From NCBI GenBank assembly GCA_900550645.1, contig URTA01000091.1, positions 1-5,985 on the forward strand: 5,985 nucleotides of DNA. The letters are read 5' to 3'. This DNA comes from an uncultured Porphyromonadaceae bacterium. Lineage in GTDB: Bacteria; Bacteroidota; Bacteroidia; Bacteroidales; Muribaculaceae. The notes beneath the pieces were generated by a model that was given only the letters and a program-made list of their open reading frames with translations, made no database searches and had not been told where the DNA came from. Positions within the stretch are counted from its first letter, which is position 1, and each line of letters begins with the position of its first letter. A program made the position numbers and the translations under genes. Below are positions 1 through 5,351 of the stretch, in pieces.

Positions 1-55
1 GTTATGTTTGAACAAGATTAATTTTTACCCCGTCCAACTTTTGGGGTGCAGTTCA
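1..55 (+). mobile_element. Right-hand end of an IS3-family (IS150-like) insertion sequence, partial
   Basis: Bases 32-55 form a typical IS150-group terminal inverted repeat. Read inward from the outer end (minus strand, from 55) it starts TGAACTGCACCCC and continues AAAAGTTGGAC, close to the TGTACTGACCCC-AAAAAGTTGGAC pattern known for this group. The outer CA dinucleotide is at 54-55, so the element extends leftwards out of the window and only its last 55 bases are here. Bases 1-31 are AT-rich internal IS sequence; plus-strand stops at 9-11 and 19-21 could close a transposase frame, but too little is visible to call it. The family assignment rests on remembered terminal sequences. The other end, the transposase and the target duplication are outside the window. 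Confidence 0.6.
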
Positions 56-176
56 AGACACGAAGCCTCCCCACCGCCTGGTCATCGACCTGGGCGAAGA
101 GACGGTCATCGGAGGTTTCGGGTATCTGCCGCGCATGGAGCGCGGCGCCCCCGGCGCACTGTCCAGCTACCGCCTC
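56..176 (+). pseudogene. Remnant of an F5/8 type C (discoidin/CBM32-like) domain gene
   Basis: The plus-strand frame with codons starting at multiples of 3 reads KPPHRLVIDLGEE at about 63-101 and GGFGYLPR at about 108-131, followed by GAPGALSSYRL. This matches the core of discoidin-type carbohydrate-binding domains, which commonly read PHELVIDLG, GFRYLPRQ and IKDYEFYVS, often at the C-terminus of secreted Bacteroidota glycoside hydrolases such as fucosidases or hexosaminidases. The fragment has no start codon and an in-frame stop at 9-11 inside the IS end. The domain similarity begins just after the IS terminus at 55 and stops at about 176, where the 3' end of the desulfidase gene begins; the frame then runs six unrelated codons to a stop at 192-194. 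It is a gene cut on both sides by an IS insertion and a deletion or rearrangement. The parent enzyme cannot be identified. Confidence 0.6.
128..146. terminator. Perfect 7-bp GC hairpin just downstream of the desulfidase gene (possible terminator)
   Basis: GCCGCGC (128-134), loop ATGGA, GCGCGGC (140-146) form a perfect stem 28 bases past the stop codon of the cysteine desulfidase gene, so it could end or stabilise that operon's transcript. There is no T-run after the stem on the minus strand. It also lies inside the discoidin coding remnant, where GC-rich codons could make it by chance, so the role is weakly supported. Confidence 0.25.
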
Positions 177-1467
177 AGCACTTGTGGGTCATGATCTCGA
201 GTATCTGCTTGTCAGTCTCGGTCATTGCCTCGCGGCCGATGCTCGTCAGGTTGTGGATGGAGCGGTCCACGTCGTCGCAGACAATGCCCTCGGCCTGTGT
301 CACGCATTTGCCGTTCATGGCAAGCATCGCTGAGAGCACGGCGGTGTATACGCCTGACGAAATCTTCATCGAGCATGAGGGTTTCGCGCCGTCGCATATC
401 ATGCCGGCGAGGTTGGCTATCATGTCCTTGATTGCGGAACATACCTGCGTATAGCCGCCTCCCATGAGGTAGACGATGCCGCAAGACGCGCCGGTCGATG
501 CCACGACACAGCCGCAGAGGGCGGATAGGCAACCGAGGCTCTGCTTGATGTATATGCTCGTCAGGTGTGAGAGCGTGAGAGCGCGTATAGTCTGCTCTTC
601 CGTCGCGCCTGTCTCCTCGGCATATACCACGACGGGCATTGTGGTGGTGATGCCCTGGTTGCCGCTGCCGGAATTTGACATGACAGCCACGGGCGCACCG
701 CCCATGCGGGCATCGCAAGCAGCTGACGTATAGCTGATGACGCGGCTGAGCACACTGTCGCCGAACACGGGTGCGCCGTGGCGGAGTATGGTCGAGCCTA
801 CGCAATGGCCAGACTCCTGCTTGAGGGCATAGTCGGCTGCCGCCTTGTTGTAGCGGCGAGCATCGAGTATGAATGAAATCTCGTCAACCGGTGCTGTAGT
901 GGCGAAATCGAACACGGTCTTCATGTCAAGCTCGATGTCCTTTTGGCACGTCTCACCGCCGCCCTTCTCTGCACACTTGTCAGTCAGCACCTTGCCGTCG
1001 GCCTCTGTATACACCACATTGGTATGCGAGCCGGAGATGACGGCACGCGCAGAGTGTTCGCCGGCGGTGACAGTCACTTCAATATGGAGTATCGCCGGGG
1101 GATTAGGGAACAGGGAGATGTGGATGCGCTGCTCGTCTATATAATTGCAACCGCGCTTGACGGTTTCCGGAGTGACGTTGGAAAGCACCTCGAGCTGGTC
1201 AGCGGGGTCGCCGGTGAGCACACCGAGGGCGACAGCTATCGGCAGGCCTATCATGCCGGTGCCGGGTATGCCCACGCCCATGGCGTTCTTGATGATGTTG
1301 GCACTGGCACGCACGTCAACCCTATCGGGGACAGTCCCCTCGGGGAGCAGCTTGGTGGCGACGGCAGCGCAAAGGGCAACTGCCGACGGCTCGGTGCAGC
1401 CGATAGCCGGAACTATCTGACGGTGCATCAGCGCAATTATCTGTTTTCTTTTCTCCTGTTCTATCAT
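175..1467 (-). CDS. cyuA: L-cysteine desulfidase family protein (CyuA/UPF0597, serine dehydratase alpha-like)
   Basis: This 430-residue cytosolic protein belongs to the CyuA/YhaM (UPF0597) family related to the L-serine dehydratase alpha chain. Characterised members are [4Fe-4S] enzymes that break L-cysteine into pyruvate, ammonia and sulfide. GCTEP at 23-27 carries the conserved catalytic-type Cys24. Cys318 (in LSALCGC), Cys358 (GMICDGAKP) and Cys365 (PSCSMKISSG) keep the 40- and 7-residue spacing of the cluster ligands reported for the Methanocaldococcus enzyme (Cys282, 322, 329, from memory). NSGSGNQGI at 265-273 is another family signature. The length is normal for the bacterial family and the gene looks intact. 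Its ATG overlaps the stop of the methyltransferase gene (ATGA, 1464-1467), which implies translational coupling as last gene of the tdk operon. A sulfide-producing or cysteine-detoxifying role is inferred; serine as substrate cannot be excluded. Confidence 0.88.
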   Translation of the reverse strand: MIEQEKRKQIIALMHRQIVPAIGCTEPSAVALCAAVATKLLPEGTVPDRVDVRASANIIKNAMGVGIPGTGMIGLPIAVALGVLTGDPADQLEVLSNVTPETVKRGCNYIDEQRIHISLFPNPPAILHIEVTVTAGEHSARAVISGSHTNVVYTEADGKVLTDKCAEKGGGETCQKDIELDMKTVFDFATTAPVDEISFILDARRYNKAAADYALKQESGHCVGSTILRHGAPVFGDSVLSRVISYTSAACDARMGGAPVAVMSNSGSGNQGITTTMPVVVYAEETGATEEQTIRALTLSHLTSIYIKQSLGCLSALCGCVVASTGASCGIVYLMGGGYTQVCSAIKDMIANLAGMICDGAKPSCSMKISSGVYTAVLSAMLAMNGKCVTQAEGIVCDDVDRSIHNLTSIGREAMTETDKQILEIMTHKC

Positions 1468-2330
1468 GGGTTGGATTCGGTTAATAAGGTTTTCAAATGA
1501 GAGGTGTGTTCGGGCGTCGCTCCGCAGCAGCTGCCGACTATCGCCACGGCATCAACGGCAAGACAATCCGCTATGCACTGCGCAAATTCAGCAGGAGGCA
1601 CGACACGCTTGCCAGGGACAGACGCGGCAGGGCGCACGGAGAGCGGCAGCGAGGACGACACTTTTGCCAGACAACGCACGACAGCCGCAATGCCAGCCGG
1701 GGGGTACAGGCAATTTATTCCTATGGAAGCGGGGCTGTATTGCAACAGCGAGCAAGCGGCAGCGTCCAGCGGGATTCCGCCGAGCAGCCGCAGCCCCGTG
1801 ACCGGTGTAAGCGATATGTGCAGCGGCGTTTGTGTGCCGCAACGCACATCGGCCTCAAGGGCGCACTCTGTGAGCATACGCGCAGCGTCCTCCGCCACAA
1901 GCGTCTCGAGGAAGTGCATGTCCGCTCCGGCATCTGCGAGCGAGCAGAACTGCTCAATCAGCATCTCCGCCGTATGGCGTGACATGTCATCAAGCGTAGG
2001 CGACGAGACCATCGAGGCGACTTTTCTGCCTGGGGCAACGCTCCGCACAACGGCGACAGCGCGGTTGTTGGCACGCCGCACTTCTTCCAAGCTGTGCAGC
2101 CACGGGTACAAACCGTTGGCAGCGAGTGTGGCAGCGAAAATTATGTCCGCGCCGGCATCGGCATATTCGCGGGCTATGTCAGCATATATTTCGGGAGTCT
2201 CCACAGAAACGCGCATCGCATCACGAGGAGAGGCATCAGCATGGTCACGTCGCAACCGCCCGAGTATCATCGTCCCTATCGGGCCTGACGTGAGTAGTAT
2301 CTGCCGCTTTTCCATGGTACAATGCTGCAT
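1464..2330 (-). CDS. Divergent homocysteine S-methyltransferase family protein (zinc-dependent)
   Basis: From the ATG at 2330 this is a 288-residue single-domain protein of the homocysteine S-methyltransferase fold (MetH N-terminal domain, MmuM, BHMT). These TIM barrels bind a thiol on zinc and methylate it. The three zinc ligands are present: Cys207 in GINC and Cys268-Cys269 in GSCCGATPEH. There is no corrinoid or folate domain, so a methyl donor such as S-methylmethionine is likelier than direct MetH chemistry. Usual substrate-site motifs are altered: DGxxGT is SGPIGT (15-20), TNTF is AATL, and PNAG is PAAS. The start is uncertain. ATG 2330 lies one base after the thymidine kinase stop, ATG 2315 would give a family-like N-terminus (MEKRQILLTSG), and a TTG at 2345 overlaps the upstream gene. 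It ends in an ATGA overlap with the desulfidase gene, which suggests joint thiol metabolism. Confidence 0.8.
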   Translation of the reverse strand: MQHCTMEKRQILLTSGPIGTMILGRLRRDHADASPRDAMRVSVETPEIYADIAREYADAGADIIFAATLAANGLYPWLHSLEEVRRANNRAVAVVRSVAPGRKVASMVSSPTLDDMSRHTAEMLIEQFCSLADAGADMHFLETLVAEDAARMLTECALEADVRCGTQTPLHISLTPVTGLRLLGGIPLDAAACSLLQYSPASIGINCLYPPAGIAAVVRCLAKVSSSLPLSVRPAASVPGKRVVPPAEFAQCIADCLAVDAVAIVGSCCGATPEHTSHLKTLLTESNP

Positions 2331-2331
2331 T

Positions 2332-2964
2332 TCATTCAGATTCAAAGGGAAGCCTGTCGCGGCTCACCGACTCGATGCGCTTGTTGCGCCAACAGGTGCG
2401 GCATACAGCCATATAACGGTCGTTGCCGCCTATTTCCACCTGCGCACCCTCGGTGACGATATTGCCCTTGGAGTCGATGCGGGCGTTGACAATGGTCTTG
2501 CGCCCGCAGGAGCAGGTAGACTTGATTTCGTCTATAGTGTCAGCAATCTCGAACAGGCGGCGCGACCCCTCGAAGAGGTGCGTGCGGAAGTCGGTGCGCA
2601 GTCCGTAGCATATCACATTAAGCCCGAAGTCGTCAACTATCATCGCAAGCTGATCTACCTGCTCGGCAGAGAGGAACTGAGCCTCGTCTATGAGCAGCCA
2701 CCCGGGAAGCGACACGTCGCGGTCTGCCATTGCGCGTACCTGGGCGTACAGGTCGGTATCAGGGTATATCCACTGGCAGGTGCGCTCTATGCCTATGCGT
2801 GAACGGATCACGTTCTTCTTCTCCCGTGTGTCCGTGACCGGTTTGAAGCACATATAGCCCATGCCGCGCTCCTCGAAATTGTATGCTGTGGTGAGGAGCA
2901 GTGCCGTTTTGGCAGAGCCCATGGTGCCATATCTGAAATAGAGTTTGCCTCGTCGAGTGTTCAT
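2332..2964 (-). CDS. tdk: Thymidine kinase
   Basis: This 210-residue type II thymidine kinase phosphorylates thymidine (and deoxyuridine) with ATP in the salvage pathway. It resembles the E. coli enzyme from KLYFRYGTMGSAKTALLL through SRIG. The P-loop is GTMGSAKT (13-20), with Ala in place of the usual Gly before the Lys. DEAQF (93-97) holds the Walker B Asp93 and catalytic Glu94. YGLRTDF (120-126) and FEGSRRLFEIAD (131-142) follow, then the thymidine-binding lasso region. Four zinc cysteines are present in two pairs: Cys151 and Cys153 (CSCGRK), and Cys188 and Cys191 (CRTC). The C-terminal pair is CxxC, whereas E. coli has CRKH by memory. The start at 2964 fits the family length. It is the first gene of a three-gene operon, has a clear promoter about 55 bases upstream, and nearly abuts the methyltransferase gene. 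Confidence 0.93.
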   Translation of the reverse strand: MNTRRGKLYFRYGTMGSAKTALLLTTAYNFEERGMGYMCFKPVTDTREKKNVIRSRIGIERTCQWIYPDTDLYAQVRAMADRDVSLPGWLLIDEAQFLSAEQVDQLAMIVDDFGLNVICYGLRTDFRTHLFEGSRRLFEIADTIDEIKSTCSCGRKTIVNARIDSKGNIVTEGAQVEIGGNDRYMAVCRTCWRNKRIESVSRDRLPFESE

Positions 2965-3018
2965 GATGCTGTATTAGTATGCCGGACCGGGACAAACGCC
3001 CCTCGCCGTTTCAAGATG

Positions 3019-3050
3019 CGAAGATAGTTTATTTATTCCTTATACGCAAA
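3019..3050 (-). promoter_or_regulatory. Bacteroidota-type promoter of the tdk operon
   Basis: On the minus strand, TTTG at 3050-3047 is followed after 20 bases by TATCTTCG at 3026-3019, one mismatch from the -7 consensus TAnnTTTG. The spacing is within the usual 19-21. The start codon of the thymidine kinase gene lies 54 bases downstream, giving a leader of roughly 50 bases. No promoter-sized gap exists further down the operon, so this one probably drives all three genes. Confidence 0.6.
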
Positions 3051-3182
3051 TCTGATTCACCCCTCCGCACCATGTAGAGTCTGTAAAGTCAAAGCGGCAC
3101 GTGCAACGTTAGTGCATTCTTTGGCAGAACTCAATTTTGGAACAGGAATAGTTAGTCCCCTCGGGCAGGCGATTATCTTGCA

Positions 3183-3233
3183 CTAATCTGACAGCCACTC
3201 ATTTAATATGTCTATAAAGGACATGTCGCTCAT
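3183..3233 (-). CDS. Hypothetical 16-residue ORF coupled to the endonuclease stop codon
   Basis: An ATG at 3233-3231 overlaps the endonuclease stop (ATGA) and opens MSDMSFIDILNEWLSD, closed by TAG at 3185-3183. The arrangement repeats the ATGA overlap between methyltransferase and endonuclease. The peptide reads like the acidic, amphipathic N-terminus of a longer protein. Beyond the TAG the same frame stays open for about 41 more codons, up to a TGA just before the tdk promoter. It could be a broken third gene of the module, a short coupled peptide, or chance. No family is recognised. Confidence 0.25.
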   Translation of the reverse strand: MSDMSFIDILNEWLSD

Positions 3234-3976
3234 TTGTCAGCTGTTGGACGGTATATGTCTTCAATTTCTTCCCAGCGAGGGATGGAGAGTTTTATCCCAT
3301 AGAAATCCTGATAGGCGGCAATCATTCTGCGCCGCCAGCCAGTTGCAACAGCGTGTGTGTCGGGGTATCCGAACAGCGTTTCTTCAATCGCAGACAAGTA
3401 GTGTTCCAAGGAGTTGAACAGAGGAAATCTGCGGTTGCTGCTGTACCATGTTGCAGGGCGTATCTTATGAATTACCTTATTCTTATACTGCACGTTAAGT
3501 GCCCAGCTTTCCATAGAACGGCATATTTCCCACACATTCTTGAGCCACAGTCCGCGTATCGTGACTATGCCGTCATCGGACATTTTGTAGCCGAATATCA
3601 GGTATTTCGTATGCAGCATATACGGCGAAGCGACTATTTCTCGTGCGTATGCCTTGAAGTCGGCAATGTCAAAGCCAGGCGAGGCATCTCGGTTGAACGC
3701 CTTCACCTCGAGCAATTCACGAGTATGGTCTTCCGGGTCGAGGAATATGTCTGGCGGCATCTGCGAATTGACATTGCGGTCAAATGCAATGTCGTTCTTT
3801 GACAGCCAACCCTCGAGCCATTCCTGTATAATGTTGCCAACAACATCCTTTTGCCGGACTATTATGTCTACGTTCCCCAGGAAAAAGCGGATTTGCCCCT
3901 CTTCTTCCATTATGTTGTCTTCTTTAAGCAGCTTGTTGTAGACTTGTTCTGCTGTCAGTTTCATGAGGCTGTTCAT
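3230..3976 (-). CDS. Type II restriction endonuclease, NgoBV/NlaIV family (predicted GGNNCC)
   Basis: This 248-residue protein resembles NgoBV and NlaIV, which cut GGNNCC, as I remember them. The N-terminal blocks IRFFLGNVDIIVRQKDVVGN and IIQEWLEGWL (29-58) match, as do SQMPPD, LLEVKAFNRDASPGFDIADF and the C-terminal ISIPRW-type segment (SIPRWEEI). The PD-(D/E)XK nuclease core is visible as Pro75-Asp76 and Glu90-Val91-Lys92; Glu52 may also contribute. Length equals that of the family (about 240-250), with no truncation. The ATG at 3976 overlaps the methyltransferase stop (ATGA, 3973-3976), so translation should depend on the methylase being translated first. A second in-frame ATG at 3964 (MKLTAEQVY) would fit known relatives equally well. 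No controller (C) protein gene is present. The exact recognition site is inferred from the family and from site depletion in the window. Confidence 0.82.
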   Translation of the reverse strand: MNSLMKLTAEQVYNKLLKEDNIMEEEGQIRFFLGNVDIIVRQKDVVGNIIQEWLEGWLSKNDIAFDRNVNSQMPPDIFLDPEDHTRELLEVKAFNRDASPGFDIADFKAYAREIVASPYMLHTKYLIFGYKMSDDGIVTIRGLWLKNVWEICRSMESWALNVQYKNKVIHKIRPATWYSSNRRFPLFNSLEHYLSAIEETLFGYPDTHAVATGWRRRMIAAYQDFYGIKLSIPRWEEIEDIYRPTADK

Positions 3977-5271
3977 GTCGTAGGTATATTTAGTGCTGTT
4001 ATCAGGCGTGATGACACTGCTTTTATTACTGGCACGACGACTGTATTGCCAAGCAGGTCAAATCCTTCTTTCTCAGACACATTAAGACTCATTGTTTCTG
4101 GGTAGCCGAACAGGCGCAAACCCTCGCGCAACGTGAGCCGCCGCAGACCCTCGCCGTCAGGCACATATAGTTTTTGCATGTCTGTTGCCACCAGCGTCGG
4201 CGCAACATCAGCAGGGTCAAGCACCTTGCTAATCTCGAAGCTCAGCTTGCCCGCAACTATGTTATACCCTTTGGGCAGTGATGTGTCTGGTTCGCGAACG
4301 GCGATAGACCTGCCAAACAAGTCTGTATGTGTCTTCTTTTGTTTGGGGTGTTCATATTTCAAATACCCCTTGCAAGCGAGATCCTCGAGCATCTCGCCAA
4401 GTTGAGGGTGTGGAAAGAATGTACGTATTTGACTAAGTGTCAGCGGCATGCCATCCATCCATTCGATGCCTATTTCCTCTGCCCATTTCTTTTTCCTACG
4501 CTCGCGCAGCATGCAGTTAAGCAACATCTTTTGGTCAGGAGAAACTGCCCCTTTTATTTCCAAGTCCCAAGAGTGGATATTGCTTCCCCCTCCTCGCTTA
4601 TCTTTGATTGACTTGCCATAGAGTTCAGGCACAGAGTAATGGCTGAGCAGCGAGTCGATAAACGGGCTACTCTCGGTGGGCATTCCCTTCTCGAGTATAT
4701 CGCCAACCGTCTTTGACGAGCCTGAGAAGTTGTCTAGGTTGGGTTCTGTGCTGAAAGTTCCTACAATGTATATGCGTTTGCGCTCTTGCGGCACGCCAAA
4801 ATCTCGAGAGTTAAGAACGCGGTATGCCACCTTGTAGCCCAATGCTCTTAGGCTTGTCAGTATCACATCAAGCGTCTTGCCGTTGTCGTGAGAAACAAGC
4901 CCCTCGACATTTTCGAGGAAGAAGCCCTTGGGCTTCTTCTCCCTCAATATGCGTTCCACCTCAAAGAACAGCGTGCCGCGTGTATCGGCAAAGCCATGAC
5001 GTTTGCCTGCAGATGAAAATGCCTGACAAGGGAATCCAGCACACAGAATGTCAAAATCAGGAATGTCGGAGGTGTCGAGTTGCGTCACGTCGCCGGCAAT
5101 CGATTCTTGGGGGTAGTTGTCTTGCAGCACTCGCGTAGCGTATGGCTTTATCTCAGATGCCAGCACACACACCGCAGTGTGTCCCGCATCTTCCAATGCC
5201 TGTGACAAGCCTGTGCGAATACCGCCTATCCCAGCGAAAAGATCTATGAATCTTACCGTCTTGTCGAGCAT
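3973..5271 (-). CDS. DNA (cytosine-5-)-methyltransferase of the type II module (M.NgoBV-like)
   Basis: This 432-residue enzyme methylates cytosine at C5 with S-adenosylmethionine, protecting host DNA from the adjacent endonuclease. The canonical motifs appear in order: motif I DLFAGIGGIR (10-19), motif IV GFPCQAFSSAG (79-89, nucleophile Cys82), motif VI ENV (120-122), motif VIII QERKRIYIVG (162-171), motif IX RRLTLREGLRLFGYP (377-391) and motif X LLGNTVVVPVI (406-416). The target-recognition region between VIII and IX is about 205 residues, includes RGGGSNIHSWDLEIKG and WMDGMPLT, and probably reads GGNNCC. Length is typical and all key residues are intact. It is the first gene of the module and has its own promoter. 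The start at 5271 gives the usual short N-terminus before motif I, with a weak AAGG four bases upstream. Lower GC than the neighbouring operon suggests horizontal acquisition. Confidence 0.95.
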   Translation of the reverse strand: MLDKTVRFIDLFAGIGGIRTGLSQALEDAGHTAVCVLASEIKPYATRVLQDNYPQESIAGDVTQLDTSDIPDFDILCAGFPCQAFSSAGKRHGFADTRGTLFFEVERILREKKPKGFFLENVEGLVSHDNGKTLDVILTSLRALGYKVAYRVLNSRDFGVPQERKRIYIVGTFSTEPNLDNFSGSSKTVGDILEKGMPTESSPFIDSLLSHYSVPELYGKSIKDKRGGGSNIHSWDLEIKGAVSPDQKMLLNCMLRERRKKKWAEEIGIEWMDGMPLTLSQIRTFFPHPQLGEMLEDLACKGYLKYEHPKQKKTHTDLFGRSIAVREPDTSLPKGYNIVAGKLSFEISKVLDPADVAPTLVATDMQKLYVPDGEGLRRLTLREGLRLFGYPETMSLNVSEKEGFDLLGNTVVVPVIKAVSSRLITALNIPTT

Positions 5272-5301
5272 GACGCCTTGCTGTTAGATTTCTGTTTGAC
5301 G

Positions 5302-5332
5302 CAAAGTTATAAAAATAATCCTAATCCGCAAA
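5302..5332 (-). promoter_or_regulatory. Bacteroidota-type promoter of the restriction-modification module
   Basis: On the minus strand, TTTG at 5332-5329 is followed after exactly 19 bases by TAACTTTG at 5309-5302, a perfect match to TAnnTTTG. The methyltransferase ATG lies 30 bases downstream, so the leader is only about 25 bases. The AT-rich spacer contrasts with the surrounding DNA. Neither a second internal promoter before the endonuclease nor an operator-like repeat for a controller protein was seen. Confidence 0.75.
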
Positions 5333-5336
5333 ATGT

Positions 5337-5351
5337 AACGCTCCATGCGTT
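5337..5351 (-). terminator. Small hairpin after the glycosyltransferase stop (weak terminator candidate)
   Basis: AACGC (5337-5341), loop TCCAT, GCGTT (5347-5351) form a perfect 5-bp stem starting in the glycosyltransferase stop codon. On the minus strand it is followed by ACATTTTG, a short T-run that also contains the -33 element of the next promoter. It could separate the two transcription units, but the stem is short. Confidence 0.25.

Noticed and set aside
943..1500. A 185-codon plus-strand open frame opposite the 5' part of the desulfidase gene
   Set aside because: It is antisense to conserved desulfidase sequence including the catalytic cysteine region and has no recognisable motif.
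1504..2802. A 432-codon open frame on the plus strand across the methyltransferase and thymidine kinase genes
   Set aside because: It is antisense to two well-supported genes, its translation is low-complexity and matches no family, and it spans their junction.
3047..3057. CAAATCTGATT near the tdk promoter resembles CAAATCCGATT at 5352-5362, possible direct repeats flanking the restriction module
   Set aside because: Only 10 of 11 bases match, one copy lies in the coding end of the glycosyltransferase gene and the other in the tdk promoter; chance is the simpler explanation.
2965..3229. Possible tRNA or small RNA gene in the gap between the endonuclease and tdk genes
   Set aside because: No cloverleaf, no TTCGA-type T-loop with paired arms and no terminator-like stem with a T-run could be found.
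3353..3802. A 149-codon plus-strand open frame opposite the endonuclease gene
   Set aside because: The minus strand here encodes a full-length recognisable endonuclease with its PD and EVK motifs; the plus frame shows no domain.
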